Below are positions 1 through 4,912 of a stretch of 5,518 bases of DNA, piece after piece. This DNA is from Candidatus Altimarinota bacterium (GTDB taxonomy: Bacteria; Patescibacteriota; Gracilibacteria; UBA4473). Position 1 is the stretch's first letter. Every line of letters starts with the position of its first letter. Position numbers and translations under genes: made by a program. Location: the NCBI GenBank assembly GCA_026982915.1, contig JALWQU010000108.1:1-5518 (forward strand), read 5' to 3'. The notes under the pieces are model-generated. The model had not been told where the DNA came from. It searched no databases and saw nothing but the letters and a program-made list of their open reading frames with translations.

Positions 1-618
1 GATAAGACCTGCTTGAAATTGTTTTACCGCACGTTGATTGATTCGTTCATAAAGTTTTTCACGCTCCAAGTAAAGCCCGATTTTAAGAAAAGGATACTTG
101 GCAGGCTCTTTTTGTTTAGATTTTTCGAATTGTTTTTGATCTAAATTAATTCTCGAAAGGAGCGGGTCATTTACTTTATTTTCACTAACGGGTGTTTTTG
201 TGAATTTGTAGTTTTCACTGATCGCGTCTAGCCACATCATCGTCCCACCGGAAAGAATGGGAATATGGCCTCGACTTTGTATGGCCTCAATTTTTTGGAA
301 AGCGTATTGTTGGAATTCATAAACTGAGAAATGTTCCTCTGGGGTTTTGAGATCAATGCCCCAGTGTGGGACGCCCTCCATCTCTGTGGTGGTTATTTTG
401 GCTGATGAAATATTGCATTCTTTGTAAATTTGTCGGGAATCAACCACGATGACTTCGCATTTTTTAGATAATTTATTGGCTATTTCCTGAGCCACTTCAA
501 TGGTGAAATCCGTTTTTCCGCTAGCGGTTGGTCCCAGTATTTCGATAACACCGTTGGGCTGATCCTTAATGAACTTCAGGATTTTGCTAATAATTGTAGA
601 TTTTTGAAAAAGCTTCAT
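1..618 (-). CDS. miaA: tRNA dimethylallyltransferase, N-terminal 206 residues (runs off the left edge)
   Basis: MiaA transfers a dimethylallyl group from DMAPP to N6 of adenosine 37 in tRNAs that read codons starting with U; it is a soluble cytoplasmic enzyme. The minus frame is open from the ATG at 618 to base 1 with no stop, so the C-terminal third (usual length about 300 residues) lies outside. Visible signatures in order: P-loop GPTASGKT at residues 29-36, DSRQIYK at 60-66 (Asp60 matches the catalytic aspartate of the family), VPHW at 83-86 followed by GID, SGGT at 123-126, and LYLEREKLYERIN near the end, typical of the region before the conserved GYRE-like motif. The start is the first one after an in-frame TAG upstream; no Shine-Dalgarno is seen. 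About 24 residues precede the first strand, longer than the usual few. Identification is firm from the ordered motifs. It is divergent from the small membrane-protein gene at 1065. Confidence 0.93.
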   Translation of the reverse strand, partial: MKLFQKSTIISKILKFIKDQPNGVIEILGPTASGKTDFTIEVAQEIANKLSKKCEVIVVDSRQIYKECNISSAKITTTEMEGVPHWGIDLKTPEEHFSVYEFQQYAFQKIEAIQSRGHIPILSGGTMMWLDAISENYKFTKTPVSENKVNDPLLSRINLDQKQFEKSKQKEPAKYPFLKIGLYLEREKLYERINQRAVKQFQAGLI

Positions 619-751
619 CTGTAGGGAACTTAGTTTTTCGCAACTCTACTGTAAAGGGTGTAAATATTCCAGTTTTTACTTATTTGGGTTCATTTTTCAG
701 AATGTTTTTGTTTATCATTCAAGAGAGATCCTTTTGTCGGTATTTTATTGG

Positions 752-785
752 AAACATGTAAAAATGAATTCATTTTTACATGTTT
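752..785. repeat. Perfect 34-bp palindrome (copy 1 of a two-copy hairpin element)
   Basis: Bases 752-785 equal their own reverse complement, centred between 768 and 769, with a GAATTC core and 17-base arms ending in AAACATGTAAAAATG. As RNA it would form a stem of about 15 bp closed by a 4-base loop. On the plus strand it runs into TTTTT at 783-787, but those Ts are partly inside the stem. It could be a hairpin, a weak bidirectional terminator or a dyad operator. It is almost certainly non-random; the function is unknown. Confidence 0.85.
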
Positions 786-866
786 TTCGGCGTTAAGTCT
801 TTTGTGGACTAGGTAAAAAGATGGTTAGTTTATCTATATTAGTCTGTGACTGACTTATCTCGAATT

Positions 867-898
867 AATATGTAATTTTAGATTCAAAATTACATGTT
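867..898. repeat. Imperfect palindrome related to 752-785 (copy 2)
   Basis: Arms ATGTAATTTT (870-879) and AAAATTACAT (886-895) pair perfectly around the 6-base loop AGATTC. Outside these come a T/G pair (869/896, wobble as plus-strand RNA) and two A-T pairs (868/897 and 867/898). The 31-base stretch 870-900 aligns without gaps to 756-786. It shares the ATGTAA start and the TTACATGTTTT end, while three consecutive stem pairs are swapped from A-T to T-A on both arms. This makes it a second copy of the same structured element, 114 bases from the first. Confidence 0.75.
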
Positions 899-956
899 TT
901 GGGGTTTTGTAGGCAGTAGGGGAATTGTAGATTGTGAGTTTTTTGTTAAAAAAATA

Positions 957-985
957 TTGACAACATCTCAAGTATAATATACAAT
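957..985 (+). promoter_or_regulatory. Sigma70-type promoter for the small membrane-protein gene
   Basis: The -35 box TTGACA (957-962) matches consensus and is followed, after exactly 17 bases, by the -10 box TACAAT (980-985). A perfect TATAAT also lies at 973-978 but is only 10 bases from the -35 box. Transcription should begin near 992, giving a leader of about 70 bases before the ATG at 1065. This is the strongest promoter in the window. Confidence 0.8.
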
Positions 986-1050
986 GTCAATAGTAGTTCT
1001 TTTCGGATTCGGTAGAAGTTATTGGGTCCAATTTTATTTAAATCAATTTT

Positions 1051-1055
1051 GAGGT
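1051..1055 (+). promoter_or_regulatory. Shine-Dalgarno site GAGGT for the gene at 1065
   Basis: GAGGT lies 9 bases before the ATG at 1065 and fixes this start. It is the only well-placed Shine-Dalgarno site seen in the window; the other genes lack one. Confidence 0.75.
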
Positions 1056-1064
1056 ATTAAAATC

Positions 1065-1373
1065 ATGAATTTTTACACTATTTGTAGAAATAATAAAGAA
1101 ACTTTTGAAAAAACAATTTTTATTCTTACAGGAGTAGGGCTAGTTTTTACATTTTTTCTTGCGGCATTAATATTAGAGGGAAATCTTATTTACCTCTTTT
1201 TAGGCGCAGCATTAGTTACAACGATTGGCTTTGGGTGGTTTGCCCAAAGCGTCGCCGAAAAGACGACCACTCTTAGGGCCTCTTTTGTGATCTTAATAAT
1301 GGGTCTCGGGTTGCTCTACTACACGGACCCAAAACTTTTACTCGATCTTCTTTATCTCTTAAAAGTGTTCTAA
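1065..1373 (+). CDS. Small three-helix membrane protein of unknown function
   Basis: This 102-residue protein is not one I recognise. It has a short, positively charged N-terminus (Arg8, Lys11, Lys16) and three hydrophobic segments at about residues 17-37, 40-60 and 71-87, followed by a leucine-rich amphipathic tail (91-102). The positive-inside rule puts the N-terminus in the cytoplasm and the loop around 61-71 (EKTTTLR) outside or near the interface; the charges are too few to be sure. The ATG is supported by GAGGT 9 bases upstream and by a strong promoter at 957-985. The gene ends 36 bases before an intrinsic terminator, so it is a one-gene transcription unit. The complete expression signals argue that it is a real gene. 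No catalytic motif is visible; a structural or accessory membrane role is possible but not shown. Confidence 0.82.
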   Translation: MNFYTICRNNKETFEKTIFILTGVGLVFTFFLAALILEGNLIYLFLGAALVTTIGFGWFAQSVAEKTTTLRASFVILIMGLGLLYYTDPKLLLDLLYLLKVF

Positions 1374-1409
1374 GGATAGAACATCTTCTAAGAGTCACTG
1401 AGAACTCAC

Positions 1410-1444
1410 CCCCACTAATTAAAAACTAGTGGGGATCTTTTTTT
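1410..1444 (+). terminator. Intrinsic terminator of the small membrane-protein gene
   Basis: An 8-bp perfect stem CCCCACTA/TAGTGGGG (1410-1417 with 1427-1434) encloses a 9-base A-rich loop. It is followed by seven Ts at 1438-1444. It lies 36 bases after the stop codon at 1373 and isolates the upstream gene from the epimerase gene. Confidence 0.92.
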
Positions 1445-1488
1445 GGTAATTTTTTTATTGTTTCAATTCTATTTTTCAGGATTTCTTT

Positions 1489-1517
1489 TTGAATATTTTC
1501 GCAGACTAGACCATAAT
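1489..1517 (+). promoter_or_regulatory. Likely promoter of the epimerase gene, placed for a leaderless mRNA
   Basis: TTGAAT (1489-1494) and CATAAT (1512-1517) are separated by exactly 17 bases, with 4/6 and 5/6 matches to the -35 and -10 consensus. The expected start of transcription, about 7 bases past the -10 box, falls at 1524-1525, on the ATG at 1525. The upstream ATG at 1516 would lie inside the -10 box and could not be transcribed from this promoter. Confidence 0.55.
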
Positions 1518-1524
1518 GCTTCGG

Positions 1525-2493
1525 ATGAAAAAAAAAGTACTCGTTACCGGTGGCGCTGGATTTATTGGCTCTAATTTTTGCAATATTAATAAAGAAAAAT
1601 TTGATATTATTGTTTTGGACAACCTCTTTTTGGGTGATGAAGACAACCTTGATCCATCGATCAAGTTTATCAAGGGCGATGCCTGTAAACGAGAAGATCT
1701 GGCAAAATGCGGTGATCAGTTTGATTATGTATTGCATTTAGCAGGGACGAGTTCGGCACCGATGTTTGGAGGAGAGGATTATGTATGGGGGTACAAAAAT
1801 GCTATTGAGAGTTTTTTGGAGACAATAGAGTTTGCCCGAAAGTCTGGCGCAAAACGATTTTGTTACGCCTCGACTTCTTCTATTTATGGGAATCAAGAAC
1901 TGCCCTTGTCAGAGGATAAAAAGGTTTTTCCGACCAACCATTATTCGGTCTCGAAACTATTTTATGAAAACGCTTGCGAGGCTTACACCCAAAATTATCC
2001 AGAACTGGAAACGGTTGGTTTTCGGTTTATGTCGGTTTACGGTCCAAACGAAGAAGCTAAAGGTCAATATGCAAACCTTATTTCTCAATTTATTTGGGAT
2101 TTTAGTCGTGGTATGGCGCCAGTGATTTATGGCGATGGAGAGCAGACACGAGATTTTACGAATGTGGTAGATATTGTGCAGGGAATTACGCTGGCTATGG
2201 AGTATGAACAAAATTTAGGTTCAACGATTTTTAATATTGGACGAGGTGAGGGGACTTCGCTCAATGATATGATTCGGGTTATTCGAAAGTATCTAAAAAC
2301 AGACATTGAACCGACTTACATTGAAAATCCGGTAAAAGAAAATTACATTGCGGCGCAGCACGCCGACATTAGTCGTATCAAATCTATCTTGGGTTACAAG
2401 CCAACGGTGGACTTGGAAACAGGTATTTCACAGCAGATTAACAATCTTCGTCCCGAAAAAATAAAAGAAACGAGTTCTGATAAAATTCGGTAA
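1525..2493 (+). CDS. NAD-dependent epimerase/dehydratase (extended SDR, sugar-nucleotide type)
   Basis: Extended short-chain dehydrogenases of this group bind NAD(P) and convert nucleotide sugars (4-epimerases, 4,6-dehydratases) for surface polysaccharides; they are cytoplasmic. Numbered from the ATG at 1525 (322 residues, normal length), the visible motifs are: GGAGFIG Rossmann loop 9-15; Asp32 in LDNL, the acidic residue typical of NAD preference; HLAG 71-74; ASTSSIYG 115-122, whose Thr117 sits in the catalytic Ser/Thr position; catalytic Tyr140 and Lys144 in YSVSK; RFMSVYGP 167-174; and YGDGEQTRDF 202-211, the sugar-nucleotide-site signature. The catalytic triad is intact. The substrate cannot be read from sequence. 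ATG 1516 would add only MLR and lies inside the predicted -10 box, while a start at 1525 gives the family's usual KKVLVTGG opening. There is no Shine-Dalgarno for either. A terminator upstream and its own promoter suggest it is transcribed alone. Confidence 0.92.
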   Translation: MKKKVLVTGGAGFIGSNFCNINKEKFDIIVLDNLFLGDEDNLDPSIKFIKGDACKREDLAKCGDQFDYVLHLAGTSSAPMFGGEDYVWGYKNAIESFLETIEFARKSGAKRFCYASTSSIYGNQELPLSEDKKVFPTNHYSVSKLFYENACEAYTQNYPELETVGFRFMSVYGPNEEAKGQYANLISQFIWDFSRGMAPVIYGDGEQTRDFTNVVDIVQGITLAMEYEQNLGSTIFNIGRGEGTSLNDMIRVIRKYLKTDIEPTYIENPVKENYIAAQHADISRIKSILGYKPTVDLETGISQQINNLRPEKIKETSSDKIR

Positions 2494-2531
2494 TTTAAAA
2501 CACTAAATAGGTATTGTAAATGTAAAAATAT

Positions 2532-2571
2532 TGAGCTTTAGCTATTGCTCATTTAGACTTTCAGAAAAGTC
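2532..2571. other. Two adjacent small stem-loops downstream of the epimerase gene
   Basis: TGAGC/GCTCA (2532-2536 with 2547-2551) and GACTTT/AAAGTC (2556-2561 with 2566-2571, loop CAGA) lie four bases apart. Neither is followed by a T tract, so they do not look like ordinary intrinsic terminators. They may be part of the 3' end of the epimerase mRNA or of a structured leader for the gene at 2671. Confidence 0.35.
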
Positions 2572-2586
2572 CCAAAAGAGGACCAT

Positions 2587-2659
2587 AAAATAAAAATAAA
2601 AAAGAGCAGAATAGCCTTTAATAAGGCTACTGGCTACTTAGTTTAGTTTTTATTTTTTT
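2587..2659. terminator. Long imperfect hairpin between an A tract and a T tract, possible bidirectional terminator or leader structure
   Basis: The core is a 7-bp stem TAGCCTT/AAGGCTA (2612-2618 with 2623-2629) with a TAAT loop. Beyond it, partial pairing (for example 2605-2607 with 2633-2635) continues outward to an A/T-only outer helix. That helix is formed by the A-rich stretch 2587-2603 and the T-rich stretch 2647-2659. The T tract is too far from the core stem for a classic terminator. The structure ends 11 bases before the ATG at 2671. Confidence 0.35.
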
Positions 2660-2670
2660 ACCCTTATTTT

Positions 2671-3156
2671 ATGAAAAATTTCCTACGGTTATCGGTGTTT
2701 GTCTTTACTTTTTTAACCACTACAAGCCTAGCGCACGAAGGGCCTACAAATGAATCGGGCTGTCATAGTGATGGCGCAAGTTATCACTGTCATCCTCGTT
2801 ATGGGACGACTTCCCACCAGTATTACACCTGCCAAACAATGCCGGTTAGTAATTACGGATACTACGATAAACGAGATCCTCGTAACTACACTTATTCGTG
2901 TTTTAATACCGTTTCACAAAATAGGTATCCTTACACGCTTAACCCTCAAACCTATTATGGGACGCCTACTTATGATTATTATTCGAACTATTACGGAACG
3001 AGTAATTCTAATTTTTATGAAACACTCTACGCTCCCAAGTATGCTCGAAGAGTAAGTCTACCAAGCCAGGATCAAAACACCAAGTATTACCGAGTACCTA
3101 TCCATAAGACTTCAAACGCTACTTTGCGGAACTATTTACAGTGGCCTTACAACTAA
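2671..3156 (+). CDS. Small exported YHCH-motif, tyrosine-rich protein
   Basis: This is a 161-residue secreted or surface protein of unknown function. Residues 1-21 form a classic signal peptide: Lys2 and Arg6, a hydrophobic stretch about 7-15, and a predicted cut after Ser-Leu-Ala21. The mature protein would begin with His22. A compact His/Cys motif follows: Gly-Cys31-His32, five residues, then Tyr38-His39-Cys40-His41. GCH...YHCH motifs occur just after signal peptides in many small bacterial exported proteins (YHYH-type) and are thought to bind metal. Two more cysteines are at 54 and 77. Residues about 51-124 are low-complexity Tyr/Asn/Ser/Thr/Pro; by my count 25 tyrosines lie in the 140 mature residues. 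The last 35 residues are more ordinary and basic. No Shine-Dalgarno is seen; the ATG is chosen because it gives an intact signal peptide. It is followed 23 bases later by a strong terminator. Confidence 0.8.
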   Translation: MKNFLRLSVFVFTFLTTTSLAHEGPTNESGCHSDGASYHCHPRYGTTSHQYYTCQTMPVSNYGYYDKRDPRNYTYSCFNTVSQNRYPYTLNPQTYYGTPTYDYYSNYYGTSNSNFYETLYAPKYARRVSLPSQDQNTKYYRVPIHKTSNATLRNYLQWPYN

Positions 3157-3179
3157 AAATTAAGACCATTGATATGATT

Positions 3180-3210
3180 AAAAGGCTTTTTTTAGAAAAA
3201 GCCTTTTTTT
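3180..3210 (+). terminator. Intrinsic terminator of the YHCH-protein gene
   Basis: A perfect 12-bp stem (3180-3191 with 3196-3207) has the core AAAAGGC/GCCTTTT and a four-base TTAG loop. It runs straight into a T tract ending at 3210. This is a textbook Rho-independent terminator. Confidence 0.95.
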
Positions 3211-3234
3211 CTTTTATTTGAAAAAAGGTTTCAA

Positions 3235-3263
3235 TTGGTTATTATTTGGGTGTTTTTAATGAT
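3235..3263 (+). promoter_or_regulatory. Weak candidate promoter for the aminotransferase-like gene
   Basis: TTGGTT (3235-3240) and AATGAT (3258-3263) are 17 bases apart, with 3/6 and 4/6 consensus matches. If used, transcription would start near 3270, about three bases before the ATG at 3273. It is the only candidate in the short gap between the terminator at 3180-3210 and the gene, but the match is poor. Confidence 0.3.
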
Positions 3264-3272
3264 TTCAAAAAA

Positions 3273-4595
3273 ATGAATAACTACACTGATTTTTACGAGC
3301 AGGCACGGTTGACCCCACAGTATCAAACAAAAAATTTTGAGGTATCCCTTTGCCCCAAAGGCAACGATCTAAATTGGACCGCGATGGTGCGACTTCTTGA
3401 ATCAGAAGGGTTTGTTGTGGCGGCCACAACCGCAAAATTTCCTACGGGGGTTTATTGTGCGGAAGGCTTAACGGAAAATGGAAAACTGAAAGGCTGGAAA
3501 CTCGAAACAGAAATCCCCGAAAAAATAGTGGTAACCAATCTAGGTTGGCCTTTTTGTTCTCGAAAACCTGAAGCCCCTAAAATAAATGATGGGGGATTAA
3601 AGTTTGTACCACATCATGTGATGGCGGTTTTTGTCGGGCATGACAACGGTTGGGAACAGGTTTTATACCTACCTTCTGGTCAGATCACCACCTTTGTCGC
3701 CGATACCTCCGGTATTCAGTATGGACAAAGTGGTTTTGAGGGATGTATGACTATGCGTGATAAGGTAGGAAGTGTCTATACCTACCGTCTTGATCAGAAC
3801 GCAAAACGGTTTAGCAAAACTGTTGATTCTCTAGATCTACCGTCTTTTTCGGCTACCGATCATGAGACCGCTATTCGTCAGGTAGTGGCCTACAATCAGG
3901 ATTATGTTCCAAGCAATGAAGACGGAAAATTATATATTCGCCCCTCTGTACTGGGGCTCAATGGGGGACTCGGACTTATTGTACCGGAACATTATTTGGT
4001 AACCGTTGAAATTGCGGCTTTTGGGAATTATTTACCCGAATCTATTACCGTTGAAGCGCTCAAATCGATCCATCGTCCACCATCAGGATCGAATAAAATT
4101 GCCCCCAATTATGGGGCTAGTTTCAAGATTAAACACGGTGTGAAAGCTCGAGGCTACAATGATTATTTATCCTTTGATCATGAGGGTAATGTGGAAGAAG
4201 TTTCTACTTGTGCGGTGGCTTTTATTGACGAAGTGGGGAACTTTGTTTTCCCACCAGTACAGGATGAAATAGACCAAAAAGAACGACACATTCTTCCGTC
4301 CATTACCCGAAAATCAACCATTGAAGTACTGAAATCCTTGGGAAAAACTGTGGTCGTACGAGATGTTCCTTTCACAGAAATACCAAAAATGAAAGGCGTC
4401 TTCACGATGGGAAATGCGGTGGGTGTTCTCCATGTTTCCAAAATTTGCCTAAGGCGTGATGTTGAAGATGAAGGGACTGTTTTGGATTTTAATACGCCGG
4501 AGATTCGTGAAAAAATATTCAGCATTCGTGATAAAATATTCCAAGCACGAGTGGGGCAGTTACCCGGTTTTGAAAATTGGGCGGTAAAAGTCTAA
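3273..4595 (+). CDS. Branched-chain aminotransferase-like protein (fold-type IV PLP) with an extra N-terminal region
   Basis: Residues of about 110-440 follow the branched-chain aminotransferase (BCAT) pattern, which moves amino groups between Leu/Ile/Val and 2-oxoglutarate using PLP. Numbered from ATG 3273 (440 residues), landmarks are: YGQSGFEG 150-157, YRLDQNAKRF 171-180, LYIRP 220-224, NKIAPNYG 274-281 with the PLP-lysine candidate Lys275, EEVST 308-312, ILPSITRKS 340-348, and FTMGNAVG 377-384. Several positions depart from the usual BCAT forms: KxGGNY is KIAPNY, EVGT is EVST, and the phosphate-binding GTA is GNA (Asn381 for Thr). Roughly the first 100 residues have no counterpart in ordinary BCATs (300-360 residues) and I do not recognise them. 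The lysine is kept, so catalysis is possible, but the substrate is uncertain. A TTG at 3246 would add nine residues; the ATG is preferred. No Shine-Dalgarno is seen. The gene at 4652 is 56 bases downstream on the same strand. Confidence 0.82.
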   Translation: MNNYTDFYEQARLTPQYQTKNFEVSLCPKGNDLNWTAMVRLLESEGFVVAATTAKFPTGVYCAEGLTENGKLKGWKLETEIPEKIVVTNLGWPFCSRKPEAPKINDGGLKFVPHHVMAVFVGHDNGWEQVLYLPSGQITTFVADTSGIQYGQSGFEGCMTMRDKVGSVYTYRLDQNAKRFSKTVDSLDLPSFSATDHETAIRQVVAYNQDYVPSNEDGKLYIRPSVLGLNGGLGLIVPEHYLVTVEIAAFGNYLPESITVEALKSIHRPPSGSNKIAPNYGASFKIKHGVKARGYNDYLSFDHEGNVEEVSTCAVAFIDEVGNFVFPPVQDEIDQKERHILPSITRKSTIEVLKSLGKTVVVRDVPFTEIPKMKGVFTMGNAVGVLHVSKICLRRDVEDEGTVLDFNTPEIREKIFSIRDKIFQARVGQLPGFENWAVKV

Positions 4596-4651
4596 GAACC
4601 TGATTAATATTTTAGGAAAGGTTTAACAAAAAAGATATTAAACAGATTCTC

Positions 4652-4912
4652 ATGAATGCTTCTTTGGACTGGTTTGTGTATTTACTTGAATGCGCGGATG
4701 GAACTTTTTATACTGGGATCACCACGGACTTAGATCGTCGAGTAGCAGAGCACAACACCTCCAATAAAGGTGCCAAATACACACGAGGCCGAAGACCTGT
4801 TCGTTGTGTTTACAGTGTTACAGCGAAAAACCGATCGGAAGCCAGTAAGGCCGAAATAAAAATAAAAAAACTATCCCGTGATCAAAAATTGGCCCTGATA
4901 AAAAATAGCTAG
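4652..4912 (+). CDS. GIY-YIG domain protein, YhbQ/UPF0213 type
   Basis: This 86-residue protein is a stand-alone GIY-YIG domain, the small nuclease fold shared by UvrC and homing endonucleases. Key residues are in place: Val9-Tyr10-Leu11 (the GIY element), Tyr20-Thr21-Gly22 (the YIG element), TTDLDRR 24-30 with catalytic-type Arg29, His34, the KGAKYTRGRRPV stretch 39-50, and SKAEIKIKKL 65-74 with Glu68 in the metal-binding position. Length and motif order closely match E. coli YhbQ, a single-domain protein whose cellular role is poorly defined and for which DNA cleavage has been proposed. No partner domain is fused to it. It lies 56 bases after the aminotransferase-like gene with no terminator between, so co-transcription is possible. 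No Shine-Dalgarno is well placed; AGGAAAGG lies over 30 bases upstream. Its stop overlaps the stop of the opposing gene. Confidence 0.93.
   Translation: MNASLDWFVYLLECADGTFYTGITTDLDRRVAEHNTSNKGAKYTRGRRPVRCVYSVTAKNRSEASKAEIKIKKLSRDQKLALIKNS
4909..4912. other. Four-base tail-to-tail overlap of two stop codons in CTAG
   Basis: The plus-strand GIY-YIG gene stops at TAG 4910-4912 and the minus-strand gene stops at TAG 4911-4909. The two share the palindrome CTAG, itself inside AGCTAGCT (4907-4914). An A run (4900-4905) lies left of it and a T-rich run (4915-4929) right of it, which might allow weak bidirectional termination. The palindrome is too short to call a terminator. Confidence 0.6.

Larger units (their letters stand above)
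619..1064. other. 446-base divergent intergenic region with two palindromes and one promoter
   Basis: No convincing coding frame is present here. The region holds a perfect palindrome at 752-785, a related imperfect one at 867-898, a sigma70-type promoter at 957-985 and the leader of the gene at 1065. No clear promoter for miaA was recognised on the minus strand. The size and structure leave room for an unannotated small RNA or a regulatory array, but nothing in it matches an RNA family I recognise. Confidence 0.6.

Noticed and set aside
688..774. Small minus-strand open frame of about 27 codons starting in the first palindrome
   Set aside because: It has no Shine-Dalgarno or promoter, its start lies inside the palindrome and it is short enough to arise by chance.
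752..898. CRISPR-like array
   Set aside because: There are only two palindromic copies, they are not identical, and there is no regular series of spacers.
973..978. Perfect TATAAT as the -10 box of the promoter at 957
   Set aside because: Its spacing from TTGACA is only 10 bases; TACAAT at 980-985 has the ideal 17-base spacing.
1426..1737. 103-residue open frame on the minus strand
   Set aside because: It lies over the terminator at 1410-1444 and the start of the clearly conserved epimerase gene; its composition shows no domain and it is a shadow frame.
2750..3055. 101-residue open frame on the plus strand inside the YHCH gene
   Set aside because: It is an out-of-frame shadow; the main frame has a signal peptide, a conserved motif and a terminator after its stop.
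4178..4525. 115-residue open frame on the minus strand
   Set aside because: It is fully antisense to the conserved core of the aminotransferase-like gene and rich in Ser/Thr/Phe as expected for a shadow of that frame.
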